From NCBI RefSeq assembly GCF_024832785.1, contig NZ_CP116615.1, forward strand, positions 1,860,001-1,924,000: DNA of 64,000 nt, in the 5' to 3' direction. This document shows positions 1 to 8,288 of the stretch, piece by piece. A model generated the notes under the pieces. The model was not told where the DNA came from. It did no database searches and saw only the letters and a program-made list of their open reading frames with translations. The first letter of the stretch is position 1. Every line of letters begins with the position of its first letter. A program made the position numbers and the translations under genes. This DNA is from Fontisphaera persica. GTDB lineage: Bacteria; Verrucomicrobiota; Verrucomicrobiia; Limisphaerales; Fontisphaeraceae.

Positions 1-1036
1 CACTGAGGTAATCGCCATTGAGATTCAGCGTGGCAATCACATCAAAGTCCTCCGGCCGGGTGAGCACCTGCTGCAGGGTGATGTCCGCAATGGCATCCTT
101 AATCAGGATTTTGCCGCCCGCCAGGGCCTCTTTTTGCTCTTGATTGGCAGCCGTTTCGCCGGCGGCTTTTTTCGTACGTTCCCACTGGCTCCACGTGTAC
201 ACGCGGTCCCCATAGCAACGCTCTGCCAGCGCGTAACCCCAGTCGCGAAACGCCCCTTCGGTGAATTTCATGATGTTGCCCTTGTGGACCAACGTCACAC
301 TGCGCCGCTTCTGGCGCAGGGCATATTCAATGGCCGCGCGCACCAGCCGCTCCGTGCCCAGGCGCGACACCGGCTTGAAGCCCACGCCCACACACACTTG
401 CGTGTCCTCCGCCGTGGGAGTACCGCCGGCGGTTTTCAGGTATTGTTCCGCGCGAGCAGGCGTGCCAAAGCGGATTTTGGCAAAGTCCTTGGGGAATTCA
501 CGGGCCAGAAAATCGAGCACCTTTTGCGCCTCGGGGGTGCCGCCGGCATACTCGATGCCGGCATAAATGTCCTCCGTGTTTTCCCGGAAAATAACCATGT
601 CCACTTTTTCCGGGTGCTTCACGGGGGACGGCACGCCGGTGAAGTATTGGACAGGCCGCAGGCAAACATAGAGGTCCAGCAACTGGCGCAAGGCCACGTT
701 CAACGAGCGAATGCCTCCGCCCACGGGCGTGGTCAAGGGCCCCTTGATGCCCACCAGAAATTCCTTGAACGCCTCCACCGTATCATCCGGCAGCCAATTA
801 TTGAAGCGTTTGAAGGCTTCCTCGCCCGCAAACACCTCAAACCACGCAATACGCCGCTGACCGCGATAAGCCCGGGCCACCGCCGCATCAAACACGCGCT
901 GGCTGGCCGCCCAGATATCCGGGCCGGTGCCATCACCGCGGATGAAAGGAATGATGGGCTGGTCCGGCACTGACAATACGCCGTTGTGGATGGAGATTTT
1001 GCCGCCGGGAGGCGGAGTCACGTCTTTGTACGCCAT
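1..1036 (-). CDS. icd: NADP-type isocitrate dehydrogenase (3' end outside window)
   Basis: Oxidatively decarboxylates isocitrate to 2-oxoglutarate in the TCA cycle, in the cytoplasm. About 345 residues are visible, reading leftward from an ATG whose complement is at 1034-1036; the C-terminal ~70-80 residues lie beyond the window. The translation follows the bacterial homodimeric NADP enzyme closely: [14 protein letters not shown] near the N-terminus, the substrate-binding stretch [13 protein letters not shown], the [17 protein letters not shown] block, and [17 protein letters not shown], then LNGDYLS at the window edge. The serine in IRSLNV is the position phosphorylated by AceK in E. coli; no aceK is seen here. 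It lies 38 bases downstream of dxs on the same strand and could be read through from it. Confidence 0.93.
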   Translation of the reverse strand, partial: MAYKDVTPPPGGKISIHNGVLSVPDQPIIPFIRGDGTGPDIWAASQRVFDAAVARAYRGQRRIAWFEVFAGEEAFKRFNNWLPDDTVEAFKEFLVGIKGPLTTPVGGGIRSLNVALRQLLDLYVCLRPVQYFTGVPSPVKHPEKVDMVIFRENTEDIYAGIEYAGGTPEAQKVLDFLAREFPKDFAKIRFGTPARAEQYLKTAGGTPTAEDTQVCVGVGFKPVSRLGTERLVRAAIEYALRQKRRSVTLVHKGNIMKFTEGAFRDWGYALAERCYGDRVYTWSQWERTKKAAGETAANQEQKEALAGGKILIKDAIADITLQQVLTRPEDFDVIATLNLNGDYLS

Positions 1037-1074
1037 AAATGATTCAATAAAGCTTTGCTAATGAACCGTGAGGC

Positions 1075-3081
1075 TCAAGCCAAGGCAATGCTTTTTTGTG
1101 GCATGGCTTGCGGGGCCGCCGTCTGGGAGGACAAAACGGCGCGCACCTGGGCCACGGCGCGTTGCGGGGTAAGTCCGTATTTTTCGCGCAAATAATCCAC
1201 AGTGCTGGCATGTTCGATGAATTGATCCGGCCAGCCGATGCGGACCACCGGCGTGCTGATGCGCCGGTCAGCCAGCAACTCCAGCACGGCGGAGCCATAC
1301 CCGCCCATCAATACATGGTCCTCAAAAGTGACCACCACATCGGCGGCACGCGCGAAATATTCCGTGACGCCCGCGTCCAGGGGCTTGGTGAAACGCGGGT
1401 TGATCAACGCATAATCATAGCCTTCGGCCGCCAGCATTTCCGCAGTTTTACGGGCCATGGACTGCATGTTTCCCAGGCCAAATAAAGCCACCTTCCGCCC
1501 ACCGTTATTGGCAAAGTGCTCCACCACTTCGGCTTTGCCAATTTCCAACATCTGCGGCTGGTCCTTGATGGGCACCCCCTCCGCCGTGCCGCGGGGATAG
1601 CGGATGAAACAGGGGTGTTTCTGGTGGGTGGCGGTGAACATCATGTCCACCAGCTCATCCTCATCCTTGGGAGCCATGGCGATGACATTGGGCAGGCACC
1701 GCAGGTAGGCAATATCAAACAAGCCATGATGGGTGGGGCCGTCGTTGCAGGACAAACCGGCGCGGTCCATGCAGAAAATTACCGGCAAGTCCTGCAAACA
1801 CACGTCGTGATGAATGCAGTCAAAGGCCCGCTGGAGGAAGGTGGAATAGATGGCCACCACCGGGCGGAATCCCATGGTGGCCATGCCGGCGGCAAAAATG
1901 ACCGCGTGCTCCTCGGCAATGCCGACATCGTAGTAACGATCGGGCATGGCCTTCTCCAGGAATTTCAATCCCGTGCCGCTGGGCATGGCCGCCGTGATGC
2001 CCACCAGGGTGTTATCCCGCTGGCACAAGCGCACCAGGGCCTGCCCAAACACATCCTGATAAGCTGGCGCCGCCCCCGGCTTGGGCGGGGGTGGGTCACC
2101 CGTGAGCACATCATAGGGGCCGGTGCCGTGAAATTTTTCCGGATATTTAACCGCCGCTTCAAAGCCCTTGCCTTTCTTGGTCAATACATGAAGCACCACC
2201 GGCTGATCACAGGTCTTGGCAAACTCCAGGCAGGTGATGAGCATTCCCAAATCATGCCCATCAATGGGCCCGAGATAGCGGAGGCCAAACTCCTCGAAAA
2301 TAAGGCTGCTGCCGAAACCGCCGCCGCGCCCATCGCTCTCGGCAGTATCCACATGCTGTTGCTCCAGGGAGATTTTCGTGATGAAGCCCTTGATGGCTTC
2401 CTCCGCCCGCCGGCCCAGACGCTCGCCCAAGTCTCCCTTCAAAAATCGTTTGGCCCATTGCGCAAAGTCGCGCTGAAACTGGTTATACCGGGGATTGGTA
2501 ATCAGGCGGTTCAGGTAACTGGCAATCGCCCCCACGTTTTTCGCAATGCTCCATTCATTGTCATTGAGAATGCCAATAAAACGTTTGGTGGTATGGGCGA
2601 TGTTGTTCAGCGCCTCATAAGAAATGCCGTTGGTCAGCGCCGCATCACCAAAAATGCAAACCACGTGCTCGTCGCTGCCCCGGCGGTCCCGCGCCGCGCA
2701 CATGCCCAGCGCCGCCGACAGTGCCGTGCCGGCATGGCCCGCGCCATAGCAGTCGTGCGGGCTTTCACTGCGCAAGGCAAAGCCGTTCAGCCCGCCGGTG
2801 GTGCGGATGGTGTGAAAGAGGTGTTTGCGACCGGTGAGCAATTTGTGAACGTACACCTGATGGCTGACGTCCCAAACAAACTTGTCCTTGGGGGTGGAAA
2901 AGACCGTATGCAGGGCAATCGTCAGTTCAACCACCCCGAGATTGGGTCCCAGATGGCCCCCGTGCCGGGCAAGCGTGCGAATGAGTTCCTCGCGGATTTC
3001 CTCCGCCAGTTTCAAACGTTGTTCGGGCGTCAATTTCTTGACGTGTTCAGGACTGTCCACCATGTCCAGATATCGGCTCAT
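1075..3081 (-). CDS. dxs: 1-deoxy-D-xylulose-5-phosphate synthase, divergent form
   Basis: Condenses pyruvate and glyceraldehyde 3-phosphate to DXP, the first step of the MEP isoprenoid pathway, using thiamine diphosphate. The 668 residues show the expected order: TPP-binding domain (GHLGPNLGVVELTIALH, DVSHQVYVHKLLTGR, GAGHAGTALSAALGM), the YLGPIDGHD segment, the transketolase-like pyrimidine domain (EEHAVIFAAGMA, DRAGLSCNDGPTHHGLFD) and the C-terminal domain. The usual GDG of the TPP motif is GDA here (GDAALTNG, near residue 142) and DVGHQ is DVSHQ, so this is a divergent branch. I chose the ATG at 3081 because GATGGA precedes it; another in-frame ATG lies six codons upstream. It follows xseB by 64 bases, and the xseB-dxs pairing is common in bacteria. 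Confidence 0.9.
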   Translation of the reverse strand: MSRYLDMVDSPEHVKKLTPEQRLKLAEEIREELIRTLARHGGHLGPNLGVVELTIALHTVFSTPKDKFVWDVSHQVYVHKLLTGRKHLFHTIRTTGGLNGFALRSESPHDCYGAGHAGTALSAALGMCAARDRRGSDEHVVCIFGDAALTNGISYEALNNIAHTTKRFIGILNDNEWSIAKNVGAIASYLNRLITNPRYNQFQRDFAQWAKRFLKGDLGERLGRRAEEAIKGFITKISLEQQHVDTAESDGRGGGFGSSLIFEEFGLRYLGPIDGHDLGMLITCLEFAKTCDQPVVLHVLTKKGKGFEAAVKYPEKFHGTGPYDVLTGDPPPPKPGAAPAYQDVFGQALVRLCQRDNTLVGITAAMPSGTGLKFLEKAMPDRYYDVGIAEEHAVIFAAGMATMGFRPVVAIYSTFLQRAFDCIHHDVCLQDLPVIFCMDRAGLSCNDGPTHHGLFDIAYLRCLPNVIAMAPKDEDELVDMMFTATHQKHPCFIRYPRGTAEGVPIKDQPQMLEIGKAEVVEHFANNGGRKVALFGLGNMQSMARKTAEMLAAEGYDYALINPRFTKPLDAGVTEYFARAADVVVTFEDHVLMGGYGSAVLELLADRRISTPVVRIGWPDQFIEHASTVDYLREKYGLTPQRAVAQVRAVLSSQTAAPQAMPQKSIALA

Positions 3082-3145
3082 AATTCCATCGCCAGGCATT
3101 GGGAAATGCGCCAGGAGCGCATCATGCGCAGGGTCAGGCCGGAGT

Positions 3146-3436
3146 TCAAGGCGCCTCCTCCGGCACGTTCACAGGATTCAAGGCAGGCGTTCCGGCAAGC
3201 GTCTGCTCCAATTGCCGGATTTTCAATTCAGCTTCCGTCAATTTCTGCTGGCATATCCGCGCCAGTTCCACGCCCTCGGTATAATGGCGCAACAAGGCTT
3301 CCAAAGGCAATTCTTCGCCTTCCAGCCTTTGCACCACCTTCTCCAGGCGGTCCATGGCCTCTTCAAAAGCCAGGTCTTGCGCCACCTGAGGGGAGGCGGC
3401 ATCGGCAGCAGCACGATGGTTTGCAGCCTTCGACAT
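3146..3436 (-). CDS. xseB: Exodeoxyribonuclease VII small subunit
   Basis: Small subunit of exonuclease VII, which degrades single-stranded DNA in both directions together with XseA. The 96-residue product has the diagnostic XseB core: LAFEEAMDRLEKVVQRLE, then LPLEALLRHYTEGVELAR, then a helix ending KIRQLEQ, followed by a short proline-rich tail. This length is normal for the family. I chose the ATG at 3436; a GTG three codons upstream is also in frame. The large subunit gene xseA is not in the window. It lies between the TonB-like group and dxs on the same strand. Confidence 0.9.
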   Translation of the reverse strand: MSKAANHRAAADAASPQVAQDLAFEEAMDRLEKVVQRLEGEELPLEALLRHYTEGVELARICQQKLTEAELKIRQLEQTLAGTPALNPVNVPEEAP

Positions 3437-3487
3437 CGCCCTCACTTTAGCCGAGCTTCGGCGAATCGTCCAGCACCCTTATGCGGC

Positions 3488-3712
3488 CTAAAATTCAATT
3501 TCATCGTTCATGGTCTGGCAATGGGGGCAGGGGGAGCGGTCCACATCATTGTCATCGGTGTACACCAGCCCGCACTGGCGGCAGCGAAATATATGGTCCG
3601 TGCTGGGCGCCGGGGTGAATCGCCGACGCCGGCGCTCAGCATACAACACCAACAACGCCATGACCAATAGGCCCAGCCCCACGTATCCCGCAATGAGGTT
3701 CTCCGTGGTCAT
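3488..3712 (-). CDS. Small membrane-anchored zinc-ribbon protein
   Basis: I do not recognise a named family. The 74 residues consist of one N-terminal membrane helix (about residues 7-24, LIAGYVGLGLLVMALLVLY), an arginine-rich cytoplasmic stop (ERRRRRF), and a C-terminal zinc ribbon made of two CxxC knuckles (CRQC and CPHC) separated by about 16 residues with several aspartates. The topology implies a cytoplasmic metal-binding tail. Its ATG overlaps the stop of the TonB-like gene by four bases (ATGA), so it is translationally coupled to the exbB-exbD-tonB set and may belong to that complex; that role is inference. Confidence 0.7.
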   Translation of the reverse strand: MTTENLIAGYVGLGLLVMALLVLYAERRRRRFTPAPSTDHIFRCRQCGLVYTDDNDVDRSPCPHCQTMNDEIEF

Positions 3713-4485
3713 GGCGCAGCCGCAGGCACCGTGGAAGGCACGGTATTGGTCGCCGCTTGGACCTGCCAGACCACCACCAGCCGGCCACTCACCAGGCCTG
3801 GGGAAGCGGCAGGTTGGAAATCCAGTTGCCGGGCCAGTTGCACCGCCAGCTCATCCGCCGCCGGCAGGCCGCTTTCCCCCAAAACGAGGGCCGAGAAAAC
3901 ATGCCCGCGTTCATCCACCATCAGCTCCAATATGGTGGGTTTAAGCACTTCTTTGTGCGCCAGCGTGGGCGCAGCCGGCAGCGGCGTTTTCAAACGCGCC
4001 GCCAAGGCCCCTTCGAGCTGCAACCGGGAGCGGGCCGGCGCCCAATCCATGACCAAATCGGTCACCAGCGGCGACAACACCGGCTCCGCCTTGCGCGGCA
4101 TGGGGGGAGTTGGTTCGGTCAGCAACCGCACATGCTGGATAAAAGTCTGGCCCAATTGGTCCACCGGCAGGGGCAGCCAGCGCTGTTCATCCATCCATTC
4201 ATGGTATTCATGCGCTTGGGCCTTCGCGCGCAACCAGCCCGAGCCGGAGAAGCCGCGCGGTGAAGGCAAGGCAAAAACCTGGGGGTCATCATAATCCGGC
4301 AGGCGCGCGGCCAAGGGCGCCAAATTCTCAGTTAGAACAGTCCGAAAAACATCTGTTTCAGGAGACGGGAGGCGGGGGCGCTCTCCCAGGAGCCATATCA
4401 CCGCCAGGTGCGCTGCAAAAGAAACGCCCAGCCAGAACCACAACCGCCGGCCCGGCATGCCGTGCATGGAAAGCATGGGCTTCAT
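3709..4485 (-). CDS. TonB-like energy-transducer protein
   Basis: The 258-residue protein has one N-terminal membrane helix (about residues 14-33), a long periplasmic middle with many prolines, and a C-terminal part that resembles the TonB C-terminal fold: ILELMVDERGHVFSALVLGESG, then a helix (AADELAVQLARQLDFQP) and a last strand (GRLVVVWQVQ). TonB proteins carry energy from an ExbB-ExbD motor to outer-membrane transporters. It overlaps the ExbD-like gene upstream and the zinc-ribbon gene downstream by four bases each, so the set is one operon. The match is by pattern and gene order; sequence identity to classical TonB is evidently low, and TolA-like roles are possible. Confidence 0.65.
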   Translation of the reverse strand: MKPMLSMHGMPGRRLWFWLGVSFAAHLAVIWLLGERPRLPSPETDVFRTVLTENLAPLAARLPDYDDPQVFALPSPRGFSGSGWLRAKAQAHEYHEWMDEQRWLPLPVDQLGQTFIQHVRLLTEPTPPMPRKAEPVLSPLVTDLVMDWAPARSRLQLEGALAARLKTPLPAAPTLAHKEVLKPTILELMVDERGHVFSALVLGESGLPAADELAVQLARQLDFQPAASPGLVSGRLVVVWQVQAATNTVPSTVPAAAP

Positions 4486-5183
4486 GGACTCAGCAGGTAA
4501 GGCGGGGGCCGTGTGGCCAGCAGCACCTGGCGCACGCCGGCGGCGCGCGCTGCGGCCCCCGCCCGCACCACCCGATCATAAGGCACCTGGCGATCGGCCA
4601 AAATCAACAGGGTCAACGGTTGCCGTGAATTGGCCACCAGGGTCTGTAACTCCCGCTCCAGAGCGGCCTCACTAATAATCTGGTTTTTATAATACATCTG
4701 GCCGGCAAGATTGATGGCCAGGCTCACCATTGGATTGGTCACCAGCACCAGACTTCCGGAAACCGGCAGGTCCAGCCGCCCGCCGGGCAAATCCACACCC
4801 AGATTCAAATCCCGCGCCAGTTCCACCACCTGCTGCACCACATTATTGGAAACCGCGGGGTCCACTTGCACACTCAGCCAGCGCAAGGCGCGGTTGGTGC
4901 GCGCCTCTTCCCGCAGCCGCAATTGGAAAGCCTGCCAACTGCCCAGCGTTTCACGCCCATAACGAAATACACTGCCTTCCTCCAGCCTCACGGCCTTCAC
5001 CTGCTCCGGCCGCACCGGCAATCCTTGCGCATCCAGTTCCATGGGCAACCCGGGCAGGTACACCAGCCAGGTGGGAAAGGTGAGAAAGATGAGCAACAAT
5101 AAAAAAACCGCGGCAAAGGGCGCCGCCTGGAATTGGCCGCGAAAAACCTGATGCTTGCGTGGAAATTGAAAAAGCCGGTTCAT
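4482..5183 (-). CDS. ExbD/TolR-like protein lacking the conserved membrane Asp
   Basis: ExbD/TolR proteins have one N-terminal helix and a periplasmic domain, and work with ExbB/TolQ to turn proton flow into motion. This 233-residue protein has that layout: cytoplasmic lead, helix at about residues 22-40 (APFAAVFLLLLIF), and a periplasmic domain ending in the ExbD-like pattern LTLLILADRQVPYDRVV. In the family the helix begins PLxDVVxxLLxFF, and the Asp (residue 25 in E. coli ExbD) is required for proton use. Here that position is Ala25 and the helix has no acidic residue. The protein is also longer than the usual ~140 residues. The ATG at 5183 overlaps the exbB stop (ATGA); a GTG three codons upstream is less likely. 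Confidence 0.75.
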   Translation of the reverse strand: MNRLFQFPRKHQVFRGQFQAAPFAAVFLLLLIFLTFPTWLVYLPGLPMELDAQGLPVRPEQVKAVRLEEGSVFRYGRETLGSWQAFQLRLREEARTNRALRWLSVQVDPAVSNNVVQQVVELARDLNLGVDLPGGRLDLPVSGSLVLVTNPMVSLAINLAGQMYYKNQIISEAALERELQTLVANSRQPLTLLILADRQVPYDRVVRAGAAARAAGVRQVLLATRPPPYLLSP

Positions 5184-5788
5184 TTTTCCCACAACATGTG
5201 CAGCACCTCCCCTGCCGCCCGTTCCATATCATGCACAATCGCGTCCACCCGCCGCACCAGATAGTTGTAAGCCGCGTAATTGAGAATGGCGATGGCCAGC
5301 CCCAGGGCGGTCGAGCTGAGGCCGGCATACAAGTGCCGCGCAAAATCGTAGGGATGAATCGCCATGCCCTGGCCGCGCATCACCCCCATCATGCCAATAA
5401 GCGCCAACACCGTGCCCAACAACCCCATCAGTGGCGCAATCTGGGCCACCGTCGCCAGCACACTCAGCCGCTCCTCCAGACGCGGCACCTCATTCCGCCC
5501 GGCTTCGTCCAGCAACTGGCGCACGGTTTCCCGGTCTTTATCCCGATGTTTGATGGCCAGTTTGACCAGGTCAGGCACCGGTCCGGGCGTGGCATCACAA
5601 ATGGACAGAGCCTCCACCACATTATCCCGGCGCAGCACGGTGCGCACCCCGTTGAGGAATTCAGCACAATTAATCTGGGCACGGTGATAGGTCAGGAGAC
5701 GTTCGATAAACACCACCAGGGCCGCCGCTCCCACCAGCAGCAGCAACCACGTCATCGGCCCACCCGAGCTCAACAAGGTCGGCAACAT
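5180..5788 (-). CDS. exbB: ExbB/TolQ/MotA-family proton channel protein
   Basis: Inner-membrane channel subunit of a TonB/Tol-type motor. The 202 residues show three membrane helices in the family order: helix 1 near the N-terminus (MTWLLLLVGAAALVVFIERLL), a cytoplasmic helical domain, helix 2 (LATVAQIAPLMGLLGTVLALIGMM, about 107-133) and helix 3 (LSSTALGLAIAILNYAAYNYL, about 155-177). The threonines in GLLGTV and SSTALG correspond to the polar pore residues conserved in the family. It is the first gene of an operon with exbD-, tonB- and zinc-ribbon genes joined by ATGA overlaps. The channel subunit looks intact, unlike its ExbD partner. Confidence 0.85.
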   Translation of the reverse strand: MLPTLLSSGGPMTWLLLLVGAAALVVFIERLLTYHRAQINCAEFLNGVRTVLRRDNVVEALSICDATPGPVPDLVKLAIKHRDKDRETVRQLLDEAGRNEVPRLEERLSVLATVAQIAPLMGLLGTVLALIGMMGVMRGQGMAIHPYDFARHLYAGLSSTALGLAIAILNYAAYNYLVRRVDAIVHDMERAAGEVLHMLWEK

Positions 5789-6069
5789 GCGCTTATTCTT
5801 ACGCCAAAAAGCATGCCAAGTCCAAACGTTAAAAACGCATCGCCATTCCCAGGGGCGTCCTGTTCTTATGCTGGCTGGGCTTTCCGTCAGGTCTGCCCGC
5901 AGGCCCCCGGCACGATACCCAGCACGATATATAGAGGCTCATTCCTTCAAGCCAGGACTCGGGGTTGGGAGCCGTGATTTATATGTGCTGGAAGCAATAA
6001 AGACAGCTTACTGCGCCTGCATCATTATTAAACATATTACGCAGCACTAACTTCCAACCGTGCACCACG
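5789..6069. other. Gene-free stretch upstream of exbB
   Basis: This 281-base gap lies between the start of exbB (minus strand) and the stop of the cytochrome gene (also minus). It should hold the exbB promoter and any terminator of the cytochrome-to-ABC transcript. I see no convincing coding region, no strong hairpin with a T-run, and no promoter I can defend. It is more AT-rich towards 5990-6050 than its surroundings. Confidence 0.5.
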
Positions 6070-6930
6070 CTAGGGTGAAACATGGGCCGGCGGCGTCGGA
6101 GGAGCGTTGGTGGCCGATGGTTGCCGGCATCCCCGCAGGAACAGCCACAAATCCACCAAATCCTGCACCGTCACGCTTTGTTGCAAGCCGGCAGGCATAA
6201 TCGAGACCGGCACCTGGCGGCGTTGTTTAATTTGAGCCTTGGATATCACGATTTCATTGTTTTTGGCATCCCGCAGCGCCAACACCTGCTCCGTTTCCCG
6301 GGCCAACACCCCCACATGCTCATTTTCGTCGCGGTCCACCACCAGCCAGGTTTCATAGCCCGGGGTGATGATGGCACTGGGGTCCACCAGGCTCTCCAAC
6401 AAAGTTGCCGCATCCATCCGCAGGCCGATATCCGACAAATCTGAACCGAGCGCCACGCCCTCGCCGTTCAAACGGTGGCAGCCAATGCAGTTCAAATCGG
6501 GGTGTTTGAAAAGCGTTGCCCCCCGCGCAGGATTACCCTGGAGGGTAAAGAACTTGCCAAGGGGCGGCAATGGCTGCTGGTGCTTGTCCAAATACGGCGG
6601 CAACATCTCCCATGCTTGTGAACGGATGTTAGGCCAAGGTGCGTGCGCCAGCTCCAAAGTAAGCACCGGTCGCAAGTCGTTGGACAATACCCCAAGGCTC
6701 ACCCAATGCAACAGTTGGGCGGCTCCTGCTTGATTGGTGGCCAAAGCGGAGACAGCCAGGCGGCGATTCGCCAGACTTTCCTGGGCGTTAGTGACCGTTT
6801 CCTGAAGGAATTTTCGCTTTAACGGCTCGGCGGCAGGGGGAGGGGGAGGCTTCTTGGAGCACCCCATAATGCACAGGCCAAAAAGTCCCATCATTGTTGC
6901 GCAGAAGATTGATGTGGCCCTGGCGCGCAT
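6070..6930 (-). CDS. c-type cytochrome lipoprotein (PVC style)
   Basis: A probable periplasmic or outer-membrane electron carrier. The N-terminus is a lipoprotein signal with the lipidated cysteine at about residue 24 (IMGC, followed by SKKPPPPP). A helical stretch follows (about residues 40-125), and then a single cytochrome c domain with one haem site CIGCH near residues 146-150 (NCIGCHRLNGEGVALG). The typical PVC tail comes next: SLVDPSAIITPGYE, an all-beta segment, and SIMPAGLQQSVTVQDLVDLWLFL, in which the Met of the MPxGL motif is the likely distal ligand. In larger PVC proteins this module is fused to propeller or HEAT domains; here it stands almost alone, possibly with a short HEAT-like remnant. 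The electron partner is unknown. Confidence 0.75.
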   Translation of the reverse strand: MRARATSIFCATMMGLFGLCIMGCSKKPPPPPAAEPLKRKFLQETVTNAQESLANRRLAVSALATNQAGAAQLLHWVSLGVLSNDLRPVLTLELAHAPWPNIRSQAWEMLPPYLDKHQQPLPPLGKFFTLQGNPARGATLFKHPDLNCIGCHRLNGEGVALGSDLSDIGLRMDAATLLESLVDPSAIITPGYETWLVVDRDENEHVGVLARETEQVLALRDAKNNEIVISKAQIKQRRQVPVSIMPAGLQQSVTVQDLVDLWLFLRGCRQPSATNAPPTPPAHVSP

Positions 6931-6973
6931 CAGGAATTCATTATCAAAACCTCCGCCGGCACATCAAGCGTGA

Positions 6974-8284
6974 TCACTTGTTACCCCCCTGCCCCGCCAG
7001 TCGCAAACCGTACTTGCCAGCCAGGGCCGCGCACGCAGGCGCCAGCCGTTCAATATCCGCAGGCGAAAGCAAAGATGGATTGGGACGCCATTGCAGCGGG
7101 GCAAGGTCACAAGTCCAATTCTGACCTGCGGCGAGGGCTTGTTCACGCAACCATTCGTTTAATTTGCGCGAGCTGTCCTGACAGGTGATTTGCGCGTCCA
7201 GCGCCCATGCCCTGGGTTGTAAAAGATGGGCCTCCTCCACCAAGCGCTGCATATCCTCCGCCAGATGATTTTCCCTGAGCCAACGGCCAGTTTGAGCGTT
7301 CAGAAACTGCGCGGAGCCGATATGGGCCCCCTCCATTAGTCCAACAGGAGTATCAGCCAACAACGATTCGGCCACCACCACACAAGCGCCTTCCCGCCTG
7401 GAAAGCACTACACTGGCACGGGCGCGACACAAGGTTTCGCAAACCTCGGCATGCGGCACGCTTTCCCTCAAAGTAAAACGATCACCCACCCCAAAGGCTT
7501 GCGCTTCGGCCACAACATCCTTTGCGGTGCGGCGGCCCTCATGCTGGCCAATCAACACCACTCGCCATGAGCGCGGCAGCCGGCGCAAGGCATGGAAAAA
7601 GGCTGCATGGCGCTTGAAGACGGCAAAATTGGCCACCATGACCAAATCAATATCACGCTCATTTTTAGGCCGGGGCACAAAAGCGTCCGGATTTACCCAA
7701 TGCGAAGGCATCAAAGGTACCACCCGATAACGGGACGAAAGTTGGGGCAGCCATTGCGCGTCTAAGGGGTGGCTGATTTGACAATAAACCGGCACCGGCC
7801 AGATATGAGGGAAATAAAAATTGAACACACTGTGAGGCGGACTCCAGGAGGGGGCCAAAACCAGGGTGTAATGGCGCGCGAAATCCTCCCGCAAAGCTGG
7901 GGGCAACGAAAGCAACCGGAGCCATTGGTATTCAAAAGCAATGTACAAGACTCCCGGCTCCAGCGGCGAAATGGGCGGCTTCAGCAAAACAGCCTTTTCC
8001 AACTGTAGTGAGGCGCCACGCCCATCAAAAAAAACCGGCTCCAAGGGTGTCTTCAACCGGGCCAGCCGCCGGGCCGCCTCCGTCACCCAAAGGCGAGCCG
8101 GGGCAGACTCGGGCATTAACCGAATGGCCCGGCAAAAACAGTCCATGGACTGGGCCACCTTTTGCGGGTCCTCACCCGGCGTGAGGCGGCCACGCCACGC
8201 CCAATACCACGCGGCAAGCGGCCGCCACCAGTGAGTGCCGCGCACGCAATCCTTGGCCAATAGATAAAATGCCCGGGGCGACAT
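6974..8284 (-). CDS. Glycosyltransferase, GT4-like
   Basis: The 436-residue protein has a poorly conserved N-terminal half and a GT-B C-terminal half. The latter shows DIDLVMVANFAVFKRH (start of the second Rossmann domain), WRVVLIGQHEGRR, and the donor-site pattern SRREGACVVVAESLLADTPVG, equivalent to the E-x7-E motif of GT4 enzymes. A short helical N-terminal segment (residues 1-60) may be a membrane-associated or TPR-like addition. It is the last gene of a minus-strand set (Wzm, Wzt, glycosyltransferase, sugar dehydrogenase) and starts four bases after the dehydrogenase stop, so it probably adds a sugar to the exported polysaccharide. Donor and acceptor cannot be read from the sequence. Confidence 0.75.
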   Translation of the reverse strand: MSPRAFYLLAKDCVRGTHWWRPLAAWYWAWRGRLTPGEDPQKVAQSMDCFCRAIRLMPESAPARLWVTEAARRLARLKTPLEPVFFDGRGASLQLEKAVLLKPPISPLEPGVLYIAFEYQWLRLLSLPPALREDFARHYTLVLAPSWSPPHSVFNFYFPHIWPVPVYCQISHPLDAQWLPQLSSRYRVVPLMPSHWVNPDAFVPRPKNERDIDLVMVANFAVFKRHAAFFHALRRLPRSWRVVLIGQHEGRRTAKDVVAEAQAFGVGDRFTLRESVPHAEVCETLCRARASVVLSRREGACVVVAESLLADTPVGLMEGAHIGSAQFLNAQTGRWLRENHLAEDMQRLVEEAHLLQPRAWALDAQITCQDSSRKLNEWLREQALAAGQNWTCDLAPLQWRPNPSLLSPADIERLAPACAALAGKYGLRLAGQGGNK

Positions 8285-8288
8285 GGCC

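Noticed and set aside
1516-3450. Long open frame on the plus strand, opposite dxs (644 codons)
   Set aside because: It lies antisense to dxs/xseB, has no recognisable domain and reads as a composition artefact of the high-GC coding strand (His/Gly/Ala-rich).
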